Shown: one piece after another, positions 34,550-43,582 of the stretch
Position numbering within the stretch: the stretch's first letter is position 1
How the letters are laid out: every line of letters begins with the position of its first letter
From: Eggerthella sp.
GTDB lineage: Bacteria > Actinomycetota > Coriobacteriia > Coriobacteriales > Eggerthellaceae
Assembly: GCA_030540085.1 (NCBI GenBank)
Contig: JAUNWY010000006.1
Location: 45,716-109,715 of the forward strand
Length of the DNA: 64,000 bases
Direction of reading: 5' to 3'
Notes under the pieces: generated by a model
Database searches by the model: none
What the model was told of the DNA's origin: nothing
The model's input: the letters and a program-made list of their open reading frames with translations, nothing else
Position numbers and translations under genes: made by a program

Positions 34550-37066
34550 ATGAATGTATCGTTTAAAACCATCCGCCGTTCGGGCGATAAGGTTTACATC
34601 TTGTCTGAGATTTCCGGTTACGACGAGCGTCTTCCTGTAGTGCTTGCCGCTTCGACGGAATCGGGTGCCCGTATCCCGTCGGATACCTTTCCCTATTGCG
34701 ATGTTGCCGATCCTCTGGCTCTGCGTCAGGTTCTTTCTGACGGTGCGTTAGCCAATAGGGAAATGCCCTTCCCGCCCCTTCATACCAAGAATTCTGCTGG
34801 TGTGCGTTTTTTTGTCATCGCGCTTCCTTGGTTGAGCTGTCGTAGGTGGGAGCTCGAATTCAATGCCATAGATTCATCAGGCAACGTTATTACCTCTTGC
34901 CGCAAGGTACTCGATGTCCGAGCAACCAGTCTGAAGGTGATGGCGCCTCAGCGCAGCGGGGCGGTGCCTTCCCTTATCGAAGATCTTGATGGTCGCTTTA
35001 TCCACGATCGCATCCATGTGAGCTTTTTGCGCGCATTTGAGACTGGTGACAAGATCCGTGTTTCAGCATTGTTGGAAATGCCGTACCACGAAGCGAGTGT
35101 GGTCGAATGCGATTTCCTTGATAAGACGGGGCGCCGACTCGATCTCAAGCCCGTTATCGTTGAGGATTCCGTCTCGCAAAGCCCTGGGTATGGCGCTTTG
35201 CGGCGTCGCTATATCGAGCTTTCCTTCTTGGTCGATGCCGATAACCCTCAGGTGTGCCTCTGCGCAACCGATACCGCATCTACGGTGGCTCCTGGCTTTG
35301 CCATGCTGGGCAATCGCACTCTCGAATCTCTCGTTTCCGAATTCGACGAGCAAACAACGAGCGCGGCGCTTGACCCCGAATACCACGAGTGGTTTGTGAA
35401 GCAGCATCGCGCCGATGTTCCTGATCTGCTCGAACAGGTGGCAACCCGTTTCGATTACGAGCCTCTTTTCAGCATCGTTTGCGTGCTTGACGACACCCCA
35501 TCGCACCACGTCCACGACCTCATGAACTCTATTGCGCTCCAGAGCTATGGCAGCTGGGAGCTCATTTTGGTCGATGCTGGATCGTCGGGTAGTGAAGCCG
35601 CCGATTTGAAAGATTCGCTCGACAGCGATCGCGTCTACGTGGTGGAAACCGACCAATCGCTTGGTATCAATGAACGCTTTGCGGCGGGCATGGCTACTGT
35701 GGAAGGCGATTTCGTCGTGTTCATGAAGCCGTGCGACATCATGGCTCCCGATGCGCTGTTCGAATGTGTCCGCGCTATCAATGAGTACCCCGATTGCGAT
35801 GTGCTTTACACCGACGTGGATGCCTTCGATGCTGATGGCGTGCACTTCCAGCCCGTATTCCGTCCGGACTTCTCGCCCGAGTTGCTGCGCTCGTATAACT
35901 ACTTGCGTGATCTTGTGGTAGTGCGTTCTTCCCTGCTTTCCGGTTTGCCCAATCTCCCATATGCCATTATGGGCGCTGCGGGCTACGATTTGGCGTTGCG
36001 CGTTACGGAGAAGGCTCGCCGCGTATGTCACGTTCCGCGTGTTCTCTGCCATCGTCGTTTTGCCACAATCGATACCTCTGAGGGCTTCAAAGCCACGCAA
36101 ATTGAACAAGAAGCGGGTCGCAAGGCGTTGGTTGCCCACTGTCAGCGCATGGGGATCAACGCCGAAGTGCTGAACGACCATGAACCAGGCCATTATCGCG
36201 TACGTCACGTGCTTGCTGGATCACCCCGTGTTTCGGTGGTGCTTATCTTTGAGGGCAATGCGCCGCTGCTTCGTACGTGCGTGCGCGACCTGTATGAGAA
36301 AATCGACTACGCCAATTTTGAGATCGTGGTGGTGAGCACTGCTGCGTTTGCCCAGGAAACTAAAGCCTGCCTTGCCGAATTGGCAGAAGATCACGATAGC
36401 CTTTCGGTTCTTGAGTGGGATGGCCCATTCAACAAGGCGCAGATTGCCAACTTTGCGGTGAAGAACACGCAGGGCGAATTCTTGCTGTTCCTCAACGACG
36501 ACGCTCGCATCCTTACCGATGATGCTCTTGAGCAGCTGCTGGGCTATTTCCAGCGTCCTGACGTGGGTGTAGTGGGCCCCAAGCAGTTGTTTATCGATGG
36601 CACGGTTGAGCATGCCGGCATTGTGGTGGGGGGTTCGCGCGTGGTAACGCCTCTCTTCCGCCACATGGATGCGGAAAGCCAAGGGTATTTGGATCGCGCC
36701 GTTGTTGCCCAAAACGTTTCGGCGGTTACCGGCGACTGCATGATGCTTCGTCGCAGCGCCTTCGAAGAGGTGGGCGGCTTCAGCGAGGAATTCACCTTGT
36801 TCTACGCCGATGTTGATTTCTGCCTCAAGGTGCGCAATGCCGGCTATTACACGGTATTTACGCCCCATGTGCTTTTGAGCCACCTTCACAGCGTTTCGCG
36901 CATGAGCATCCGCTCCAAGGAAATCAGCATCCGACGCCGCAGGGAAGCCGCCTTGCTGCAGTCGGCATGGCCGAGCATTTTCGTTGAAGGCGATGCCTTC
37001 TACAACCCTAATTTGAACCCCGACAGCTCTTATTTCGCCATGAAGCGCGGAAAACCCCGAGGATAA
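34550..37066 (+). CDS. Tandem-domain family 2 glycosyltransferase (A)
   Basis: An 838-aa protein with an N-terminal beta-rich region (about residues 1-240) and two GT2 (GT-A fold) domains. Domain 1 starts near residue 305 (FSIVCVLDD, WELILVDAGSSG, VLYTDVDAFD). Domain 2 starts near residue 560 (RVSVVLIFEGN, FLLFLNDDARI, GDCMMLRR, EEFTLFYADVDFCLKV). No membrane segment is seen. It is probably a polymerising or rhamnan-like glycosyltransferase acting on lipid-linked chains; sugar specificity is unknown. An AGGGGAGGAG site precedes the ATG. A paralogue follows 4 nt later and GtrA precedes it. Confidence 0.85.
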   Translation: MNVSFKTIRRSGDKVYILSEISGYDERLPVVLAASTESGARIPSDTFPYCDVADPLALRQVLSDGALANREMPFPPLHTKNSAGVRFFVIALPWLSCRRWELEFNAIDSSGNVITSCRKVLDVRATSLKVMAPQRSGAVPSLIEDLDGRFIHDRIHVSFLRAFETGDKIRVSALLEMPYHEASVVECDFLDKTGRRLDLKPVIVEDSVSQSPGYGALRRRYIELSFLVDADNPQVCLCATDTASTVAPGFAMLGNRTLESLVSEFDEQTTSAALDPEYHEWFVKQHRADVPDLLEQVATRFDYEPLFSIVCVLDDTPSHHVHDLMNSIALQSYGSWELILVDAGSSGSEAADLKDSLDSDRVYVVETDQSLGINERFAAGMATVEGDFVVFMKPCDIMAPDALFECVRAINEYPDCDVLYTDVDAFDADGVHFQPVFRPDFSPELLRSYNYLRDLVVVRSSLLSGLPNLPYAIMGAAGYDLALRVTEKARRVCHVPRVLCHRRFATIDTSEGFKATQIEQEAGRKALVAHCQRMGINAEVLNDHEPGHYRVRHVLAGSPRVSVVLIFEGNAPLLRTCVRDLYEKIDYANFEIVVVSTAAFAQETKACLAELAEDHDSLSVLEWDGPFNKAQIANFAVKNTQGEFLLFLNDDARILTDDALEQLLGYFQRPDVGVVGPKQLFIDGTVEHAGIVVGGSRVVTPLFRHMDAESQGYLDRAVVAQNVSAVTGDCMMLRRSAFEEVGGFSEEFTLFYADVDFCLKVRNAGYYTVFTPHVLLSHLHSVSRMSIRSKEISIRRRREAALLQSAWPSIFVEGDAFYNPNLNPDSSYFAMKRGKPRG

Positions 37067-37070
37067 TTGC

Positions 37071-39548
37071 ATGAATGCACGAATTGAAAGCATGAGTCAC
37101 GGCGATGGCAAGGTCTACCTGCAAATGGTGCTTGACCGCATGCATCCCGATGCTGAAGTGCTTCTTGATGCCCGCCTGAAGGATGGCGCCAAGATCCCCG
37201 CCCACTTGTTCCCTTTTAATCCGCTGGAGGAAACATCTCAGGCCAATTATGTGGTGGTGCTTCCTCATTTCGATGTACGCGAAGTTGACCTGACGTTCTT
37301 GGAGTACGCAGGGGAGGGCTCTCCGCTTACGCAAAGCCGCCTAACCGTGGAACTAAACATGATGCGTTGGCGCACGCGCTTCAATGCGTTTGTCCATAAT
37401 GAGCTTTTGGAGCAGATGTTCGATATCGAGCGCGAATACTGCTCAGGCCGTATGAACGTATATTTCACCGACGCCATTGAAGACGGCGATGAAATCGTGG
37501 TGAAGATGCTCGCGGATATGCCTCATGCCGAAGGCTCCGATGTGATGGTTGATTTCACCGATGGCTATGGTACCGAAGTCGATCTTCCGGTGTATCCGTT
37601 GGTGGATGAGGTGATTCCTCCCGCAAACTATGGCGAGGGTGAGCGCCTTCGTATCGGCTTTTCCGTGCGCGTCGCCGCTGCCGCTAAGGATTTCTGCGTA
37701 ACGGTTTACGATGCCAACGAACAGATTCCCGGAGGATTCGCCTATTTCTGCGACGAAACGTTCGTGCCGCTGCGTGAGTTGTTCTCCTATTGCGCAATAG
37801 ACGCTTCCATCGATTCGCGCTATGGCCGCTGGTTTGTGCGCCACTGCGAAACGCTCGCCGGTCTTGAGGAGCAGCGTTCCCATTCGTTTGCCGTCCAACC
37901 TCAGATCAGTTTGGTTATGCCCCTGTATCCGGGTGACGAATGCTACCTGTCTGCCGCCATGGCCTCTTTGAGCCTTCAGACTTACACCTACTTCGAGCTT
38001 ATTCTGGTCGATATGGGTGCCAACGAACTGAGTCTCACCTCGGCTCTTCGCGAATGGGAGGGCGACGATCGTGTTGTCCACTTGGTTCCCGAGGCTGAAC
38101 TTGATGAGGGCGCGGCGCGCCTGACGGGTTTGCTCCAGTCCAAGGGCGAGGTATGCGCCGTGCTGGAACCGAGTGTTGTCTTGGCTCCTGAGGCTCTTTA
38201 CGAGTACGTTCGCCGCATCAACGAAGTGATGGAGGAAGAAGGCGTCAAGAACAGCAGTGGTGTGGGCCCATGCGATGTTGTGTACACGAATCACGACAGC
38301 TTTGATCGTGACGGCGGCTTGCATACTCCTCAGTTCAAGCCGGTTTTTTCGCCAGATTTGCTGTACTCCTATAACTATCTTGGTCCTTTGGTTTTCCTTT
38401 CCCGTCGCGTCTTGGAAACGATCCAATCGTCGGTGGGCTTTTCCTCCGAATCGTTCGATTACGACTTAGTGCTGAAGGCAACTGCCCAGGCAGAACGCGT
38501 AGAACGAATCGACAAAGTTCTGTATCACGTTCAGAATGCCGCCTCAATTTCTCCCGATGCCGACAGGATCAGTTCTCGTCGCGAAGAAGAGGCGTTCCGT
38601 ACAGGAAGGAAGGTGCTCGCCAACCACCTGCGCCGCAATGGCATCGATGCACTGGTTCTTGCCGATGTTTCCGATCGCCTCTATACCGTTCGTTACCGAA
38701 TGCCCGATGAGACGCCAACTCTTTCGGTGGTCGTGCTTGCTGGCGACGATGCATCGTTGCTCGATGCTTGCCTATCCTCGATCGAACAAAGCGTGGTACC
38801 ACGCGACACACCTATATATGTTGTGGTAAGTCAGGATACATCCCGTGATGTTGTGGTGTACGGAGAGCATCTGGTGCGGAAGAACCGTGCCAGGGTTATT
38901 GCCTATCAAGGCGCCAACAATAGGGCTGCTATGGCGAACTTGGGTTTTTCCCAAAGCACTTCCGACTATGTGCTGGTGGTTGATGGGGATGTTGAGTTCG
39001 CAGATCCTGAAGCGCTGAACTGCATGCTGACCCATTGCATTCGCAAGGGCGTGGGCGTCGTGGGGGCGAAAACCCTGTTCGCCGACGATACCATTCGCCA
39101 TGCTGGCATGATGGTTGGTCCGTATGAGTCGGCTTCAGAGATTGGCGTGAACATGCCCCGAAGCGCCCGTGGCTACTTGGGGCGTTTGCAGTGCGCTAGC
39201 AATGTTTCGGCGGTTTCGCTGTCGGCCATGATGGTAAAGCGCGCTGCCTACGATAGCGCCAAGGGCTTCGATGAACGCTTCCAAGTCTGCAATTGCGATG
39301 TCGATTTCTGCCTGAAGGTAGCAAAAGAGGGCTACCTGATCGCCTATAACGGTGGGGTTGAAGCGTATCGCAAAGGGAGTGATTCTGATGGTCGCTCAGC
39401 GCTTACCAAAAAGCAGCAGCTGCGTGCCGAGCGGGAAAAGGCCTTCTTGCATTATCGTTGGCCGCATCTGTTCGTGGACGGCGACCCGTATATGAGCTCG
39501 TGCCTTGATCCGCATGCGCCGTATTTCTTGCTTGGCCCTGTTCAATAG
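37071..39548 (+). CDS. Tandem-domain family 2 glycosyltransferase (B)
   Basis: An 825-aa paralogue of the preceding protein with the same order: N-terminal beta-rich region with the shared DGAKIPAHLFPFN motif, then two GT2 domains. Domain 1 begins near residue 280 (ISLVMPLYPGDE, FELILVDMG). It has NHD where protein A has DVD, so its metal motif may be lost. Domain 2 begins near residue 550 (TLSVVVLAGDD, YVLVVDGDVEF, FQVCNCDVDFCLKV). It starts 4 nt after protein A. The pair probably cooperates on one glycan; that is inference. Confidence 0.83.
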   Translation: MNARIESMSHGDGKVYLQMVLDRMHPDAEVLLDARLKDGAKIPAHLFPFNPLEETSQANYVVVLPHFDVREVDLTFLEYAGEGSPLTQSRLTVELNMMRWRTRFNAFVHNELLEQMFDIEREYCSGRMNVYFTDAIEDGDEIVVKMLADMPHAEGSDVMVDFTDGYGTEVDLPVYPLVDEVIPPANYGEGERLRIGFSVRVAAAAKDFCVTVYDANEQIPGGFAYFCDETFVPLRELFSYCAIDASIDSRYGRWFVRHCETLAGLEEQRSHSFAVQPQISLVMPLYPGDECYLSAAMASLSLQTYTYFELILVDMGANELSLTSALREWEGDDRVVHLVPEAELDEGAARLTGLLQSKGEVCAVLEPSVVLAPEALYEYVRRINEVMEEEGVKNSSGVGPCDVVYTNHDSFDRDGGLHTPQFKPVFSPDLLYSYNYLGPLVFLSRRVLETIQSSVGFSSESFDYDLVLKATAQAERVERIDKVLYHVQNAASISPDADRISSRREEEAFRTGRKVLANHLRRNGIDALVLADVSDRLYTVRYRMPDETPTLSVVVLAGDDASLLDACLSSIEQSVVPRDTPIYVVVSQDTSRDVVVYGEHLVRKNRARVIAYQGANNRAAMANLGFSQSTSDYVLVVDGDVEFADPEALNCMLTHCIRKGVGVVGAKTLFADDTIRHAGMMVGPYESASEIGVNMPRSARGYLGRLQCASNVSAVSLSAMMVKRAAYDSAKGFDERFQVCNCDVDFCLKVAKEGYLIAYNGGVEAYRKGSDSDGRSALTKKQQLRAEREKAFLHYRWPHLFVDGDPYMSSCLDPHAPYFLLGPVQ

Positions 39549-39703
39549 CTATTCTCTAAGCCTATTGCCAGTTATTAGTTTTATGTATAAGCCATATACA
39601 GGTTGCGCTGTGGCATTTTTCTGCCTATGCCCTGGGCTGCGGTATGGTAGGTAGGCTGTTTTATGCGCGCTAAGTATGCTGCGCTGTGTAAAAGGAACAA
39701 CGA

Positions 39704-40444
39704 ATGATTCAAATCGAACATCTTAATAAGACCTACGTGTCGCGTCAGGGGGAAACGCATACCGCTCTGACCGATATCAATTTGACCATCGAAGACGGAT
39801 CTGTGTTTGGCATTATCGGCCAGTCGGGTGCCGGCAAGTCGACCCTCGTGCGCTGCCTTAATCTGCTCGAGCGTCCCACTTCTGGCTCGATCATCATCAA
39901 TGGGCGCGACATCACGAGTCTTTCCGAAAAGGAATTGCGCGAGTTTCGCAGTTCGGTAAGCATGATCTTCCAGAACTTCAGCCTGCTTCAGCAGCGTACG
40001 GTTCTTCGCAACGTCATGTTTCCGCTCGAGCTTCGTCATGCCGATAAGAAAGAGGCGGAAAAGCGCGCCCGTGAACTGTTGGAGCTGGTGGGCTTGGCCG
40101 ACAAGTGCAACAAGTATCCCAGTCAGCTTTCCGGCGGTCAGCAGCAGCGTGTTGCGATTGCGCGTGCTTTGGTGAACAACCCGTCCATCATGTTGTGCGA
40201 CGAGGCCACCAGCGCACTCGACTCCATGACAACGCATTCCATCTTGAAGCTGCTGAAAGACATCAACGAAGAGATGGGCGTAACCATCGTGCTCATCACC
40301 CATTCGCTGGCTGTTGCGGAGCTTATCTGCGACAACGTGGTGGTAATCGATGAGGGCAAGATCGTGGAAGAGGGCAAAACGGAAGACATCTTTGCGAACC
40401 CGCAAAGCGAGGTTGCCCGTAAGTTGCTGGAGAAGAGGTTATAA
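39704..40444 (+). CDS. metN: MetN-type methionine ABC transporter ATPase
   Basis: An ABC ATPase of 246 aa with Walker A GQSGAGKST, signature LSGGQQQRVAIARAL, and Walker B IMLCDEATSALDS, all in the DL-methionine importer subfamily. It lacks the C-terminal NIL/ACT regulatory domain of E. coli MetN (about 343 aa). The metI permease begins 3 nt after the stop, but no metQ binding-protein gene is adjacent. AAAAGGAAC precedes the ATG. Methionine uptake is the best guess; D-methionine or related amino acids are possible. Confidence 0.88.
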   Translation: MIQIEHLNKTYVSRQGETHTALTDINLTIEDGSVFGIIGQSGAGKSTLVRCLNLLERPTSGSIIINGRDITSLSEKELREFRSSVSMIFQNFSLLQQRTVLRNVMFPLELRHADKKEAEKRARELLELVGLADKCNKYPSQLSGGQQQRVAIARALVNNPSIMLCDEATSALDSMTTHSILKLLKDINEEMGVTIVLITHSLAVAELICDNVVVIDEGKIVEEGKTEDIFANPQSEVARKLLEKRL

Positions 40445-40446
40445 TC

Positions 40447-41124
40447 GTGGAATACTTGCAGACGTTCTTCGCCCAGTACGGGGCGCTTTTGGCGCAGGGA
40501 ACTTGGGACACCATTGTTATGAGCTTGGTTTCCACGGCGCTTGCCTACGTAATCGGTATTCCCCTCGGTGTATTCCTGGTGCTTACCGATCCGAAGAAGG
40601 GCTTGCTGCCCCATAAGGCGGTTAATGCCGTTCTTGGTTGGATCGTGAACATTGGCCGTTCGATTCCGTTCATCATTTTGCTTGTTGCCATTATTCCGTT
40701 TACTCGCTTGGTTGTGGGCACTTCGCTGGGCGTTCCTGGTGCAGTGGTGCCGCTGGTTGTGGCAGCTGCGCCTTTTGTTGGCCGCATGGTCGAGCAGAGC
40801 TTGGCCGAAGTTGACGCCGGCTTGGTTGAGGCAGCTCAGTCTTTCGGTGCTTCTACCTGGCAAATCGTCGTGAAGGTGTTCCTGTGGGAAAGCTTGCCAT
40901 CTCTGATCAGGGGCTTTTCCATTGTTCTCATCACGCTGCTTGGCTATTCCGCAATGGCAGGCACCGTTGGTGCAGGCGGCTTGGGCGACATCGCCATCCG
41001 CTACGGTTATCAGCGCTACATGGTCGATGTGATGATCGCTACCATTATCATCCTCATCGTTCTGGTTCAAATCGTTCAAAGTGGCTGCGACCTTGCTGCT
41101 CGTAAGATCGATCGCAAAAAGTAA
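40447..41124 (+). CDS. metI: MetI-type ABC transporter permease
   Basis: The membrane subunit of the methionine-type importer: 225 aa with five to six helices. The permease signature EAAQSFGASTWQIVVKVFLWES (EAA loop, about residues 137-158) contacts MetN. IGRSIPFIILLVAIIPFTR is the conserved MetI segment. The start is GTG 40447 with GAGAAGAGG upstream. It is cotranscribed with metN and ends in a strong terminator. Confidence 0.92.
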   Translation: MEYLQTFFAQYGALLAQGTWDTIVMSLVSTALAYVIGIPLGVFLVLTDPKKGLLPHKAVNAVLGWIVNIGRSIPFIILLVAIIPFTRLVVGTSLGVPGAVVPLVVAAAPFVGRMVEQSLAEVDAGLVEAAQSFGASTWQIVVKVFLWESLPSLIRGFSIVLITLLGYSAMAGTVGAGGLGDIAIRYGYQRYMVDVMIATIIILIVLVQIVQSGCDLAARKIDRKK

Positions 41125-41129
41125 TTTGA

Positions 41130-41158
41130 AATGGCCCGCGCAGGCGGGCCATTTTTTT
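41130..41158 (+). terminator. Terminator of metNI
   Basis: AATGGCCCGC/GCGGGCCATT (10 bp perfect, 4-nt loop) followed by seven T. Confidence 0.95.
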
Positions 41159-41202
41159 ATGCTCGCCAACTTAGCGTTGTCGTTCTTCGACGGAGAAGCC
41201 GT

Positions 41203-41264
41203 GAATATAGGGACAGGTCCCATTTTCCCAATTAATTGGGAAAATGGGACCTGTCCCTATATTC
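41203..41264. repeat. 62-bp perfect palindrome, REP-like element
   Basis: Positions 41203-41233 and 41234-41264 are exact reverse complements with no spacer. Each arm carries GGGACAGGTCCCATTTTCCC. A related element lies at 63968-63997. The sequence resembles REP units mobilised by RAYT (Y1 tyrosine) transposases, by family resemblance only. No transposase gene is in the window. Confidence 0.85.
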
Positions 41265-41350
41265 CCGAGGCGTCATCTTTTGGTGGAAAAGTGGATTTTC
41301 GACCTGAATGATATGCAACAACTATTGGTTCAGCGGCAAAAGAATTCGGC

Positions 41351-41388
41351 GAAACGCGCTTGTAACACCTTGCTTGTTACAATGAAAC
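41351..41388 (+). promoter_or_regulatory. glnA promoter with GlnR-box-like operator
   Basis: An extended -10, TGT-TACAAT (41375-41383), lies 35 nt before the glnA ATG. Over it are pentamers with exact 11-bp phasing: GAAAC (41351), GTAAC (41362), CTTGT (41373, weak) and GAAAC (41384). Actinobacterial GlnR boxes have the same GTnAC-n6-GaAAC build. The palindrome TTGTAACA/TGTTACAA (41360-41367, 41375-41382) is included. Confidence 0.6.
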
Positions 41389-41418
41389 AAACATGAGCAA
41401 GCCATGGAAGGACAAGCT

Positions 41419-42762
41419 ATGAGCACCAGCCCAGACCAGGATTTCGTCCTTAAGACAATAAAAAGCCGCGACGTGCATTTCGTTCGTTTTTGGTTCTGCG
41501 ATGTGCTGGGCCACATGAAGTCTTTTGCGGTTATTCCTAGTGAATTGGAAAACGCTTTCGAAGAGGGGATGGGCTTTGACGGCAGCTGCATTCGCGGTTT
41601 TGCCTCTACGAGTGAATCGGATATGCTCGCATACCCCGAAGCTTCCACGTTCCAGATCCTGCCTTGGCGTCCTGAGCGCAATGCTGTTGGTCGTATGTTC
41701 TGTTCCATCAAAACGCCCGAGGGCGATTTCTTCGACGGCGATTCTCGAAACGTGTTGAAGCGCCAGGCTGCAAAGGCCGAGCGGTTGGGCTATGTGATGA
41801 ACGTTGGTCCCGAGCTTGAGTACTACTACTTCAAGGACCCCAACGGGACTGAAGTGCTTGACCATGGCGGCTACTTCGACCTGACTTCCCTCGATATGGC
41901 AAGCGACCTTCGACGCGACACTATTCTCACCTTGGAAAAGATGGGCATTCCTGTCGAGTACTCCCATCATGAAAACGGTCCCTCCCAGCAGGAGATCGAC
42001 TTGCGTTTCGCGGATGCGCTGAGCATGGCCGACAACGTAATGACCTACAAGATGGTGGTCAAGGAAATTGCCATGAAACATGGGGTATATGCATCATTTA
42101 TGCCTAAGCCCATCTCCGGTGCTCCTGGCTCGGGTATGCATATTCACCAGAGCCTATTCGATGAAGAGGGCAACAATGCATTCTTTGATGCCAGCGATCC
42201 CGATGGATACAACCTTTCCAAGGTGGCAAAGCACTATATCGCCGGCTTGCTCAAGTACGTTCCTGAATTCAGCTTGCTCACCAACCCCAGCGTTAATTCT
42301 TATAAGCGTCTGATTCCTGGCGGCGAAGCACCGGTGCACATCTCGTGGGCGCGCAATAATCGCTCTGCATTGGTGCGCATTCCCGGCTACAAGCCCGATA
42401 AGGAAGAGGCATGCCGCGTAGAGCTGCGAAGCCCCGATTCCGCTGCTAACCCGTACCTGGCATTCTCTGCGGTGCTTGCTGCTGGTTTGAAGGGCATAGA
42501 AGAAGAACTCGAGTTGTGCCCTCCCATGGAAGAGGACTCCGCTCGTGGACTTTCTCGCCAGGAGCTGCGTGCACGAGGGGTTGGATCTCTGCCCGACACG
42601 CTTGGTGAAGCCGTGGAGTTGTTTGCCGAATCTGAGCTGATGAAAGAAGTGCTTGGCGAGCATATCCATTCGTTCCTCGTGAAGGTAAAGCGTGAAGAGT
42701 GGAACGAGTACCAGCGCCAGGTTTCCAATTGGGAGCTTGACCGTTATCTGGGCGTACTGTAA
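41419..42762 (+). CDS. glnA: Glutamine synthetase type I
   Basis: ATP-dependent synthesis of glutamine from glutamate and ammonia, with 447 aa and a dodecameric GSI fold. Visible segments are the N-terminal MGFDGSCIRGFASTSESDML loop, NVGPELEYYYF (catalytic Glu), GSGMHIHQSLFD (metal His), NPSVNSYKRLIPGGEAPVH and NRSALVRIPGY. The length and lack of an obvious adenylylation Tyr loop suggest the GSI-alpha type (inference). ATG 41419 has GAAGGAC 6 nt upstream and is preferred to ATG 41404. The GlnR-type regulator gene follows 12 nt later. Confidence 0.95.
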   Translation: MSTSPDQDFVLKTIKSRDVHFVRFWFCDVLGHMKSFAVIPSELENAFEEGMGFDGSCIRGFASTSESDMLAYPEASTFQILPWRPERNAVGRMFCSIKTPEGDFFDGDSRNVLKRQAAKAERLGYVMNVGPELEYYYFKDPNGTEVLDHGGYFDLTSLDMASDLRRDTILTLEKMGIPVEYSHHENGPSQQEIDLRFADALSMADNVMTYKMVVKEIAMKHGVYASFMPKPISGAPGSGMHIHQSLFDEEGNNAFFDASDPDGYNLSKVAKHYIAGLLKYVPEFSLLTNPSVNSYKRLIPGGEAPVHISWARNNRSALVRIPGYKPDKEEACRVELRSPDSAANPYLAFSAVLAAGLKGIEEELELCPPMEEDSARGLSRQELRARGVGSLPDTLGEAVELFAESELMKEVLGEHIHSFLVKVKREEWNEYQRQVSNWELDRYLGVL

Positions 42763-42774
42763 CGGAGGTGTATC

Positions 42775-43449
42775 ATGCAACAAAGAAAGAATGTCATATT
42801 CATTGCGGACAGTCTCGACAACGCCCATAAGTTTCAGGCAGTGCTTTCCAGCCTTGATGTCGATGTGGCGGCAGGCTCGTCTATGCAGTTCAAGAAGCTT
42901 TTGGCCGACAATCCCTCGTACGATCTGGTTATCTATGAGGCAACCGCAGAATCGGCGCAAACGCTGATTGCGGTCGAGCAAGCACTTATCGACGATGGCG
43001 GCGTGCCGATGCTCATTATCGTGAAAGAGGACATGCTCTCAGGCTTCCGTTTGCCTGTTCAGATCAATTGCGATTTTGTTGTGCATGGGGCAAGTTCGGA
43101 GGAATGCTCCCTTCGTATCCGACAGCTTTTATGGCCAGGAAATGAAAGCTCGACAAACGATTTCATTTCGGTTGATGGCATGACCATCAACTTGGCAACG
43201 TATCAAGTTGCTGTAAACGGTGAGCCAATCGATTTCACCTATCTGGAATATGCATTGTTGGCATTCCTCGTAACACATCCTGGACGTACGTATTCGCGTG
43301 ACGCTTTGCTTCGTCGCGTTTGGGGATTCGACTATTTCGGCGGCTCTCGAACGGTTGACGTTCATGTTCGACGCGTGCGCGCCAAGCTCGGCCCCGAGCT
43401 TTCTCAGCACCTGGAAACCGTTCGCGGCGTTGGATATCTGTGGGATTAA
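42775..43449 (+). CDS. glnR: GlnR-type orphan OmpR-family regulator
   Basis: A response-regulator-like protein of 224 aa. The receiver-like half lacks the phospho-Asp: Glu55 stands at that place (DLVIYEATAES). The acidic pocket is also reduced, as in actinobacterial GlnR, which works without phosphorylation. The C-terminal winged helix is complete (FTYLEYALLAFLVTHPGRTY, GGSRTVDVHVRRVRAKLG, VRGVGYLWD). No kinase gene is adjacent. An excellent AACGGAGGTG precedes the ATG. Being cotranscribed with glnA under a GlnR-like box suggests autoregulated nitrogen control. Confidence 0.85.
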   Translation: MQQRKNVIFIADSLDNAHKFQAVLSSLDVDVAAGSSMQFKKLLADNPSYDLVIYEATAESAQTLIAVEQALIDDGGVPMLIIVKEDMLSGFRLPVQINCDFVVHGASSEECSLRIRQLLWPGNESSTNDFISVDGMTINLATYQVAVNGEPIDFTYLEYALLAFLVTHPGRTYSRDALLRRVWGFDYFGGSRTVDVHVRRVRAKLGPELSQHLETVRGVGYLWD

Positions 43450-43524
43450 TCGATTGCATCGTTATGTAAGCGGCATGGCGTTTAGGCAAAAAGTGACAAC
43501 GTCGTATTCGACGTTCGCCATTGT

Positions 43525-43560
43525 GGGGCAAGCTTCTTCAGAGGCTTGCCCCTTCTGTTT
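43525..43560 (+). terminator. Terminator of glnA-glnR
   Basis: GGGGCAAGC/GCTTGCCCC (9 bp perfect, 10-nt loop) followed by TTCTGTTTTG. Confidence 0.8.
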
Positions 43561-43582
43561 TGCGGATTTGCTTCGTTTTGGC

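Noticed and set aside
36221..37093. 290-aa minus-strand frame opposite the first tandem glycosyltransferase
   Set aside because: Antisense shadow; the plus-strand frame carries clear GT2 motifs across the same bases.
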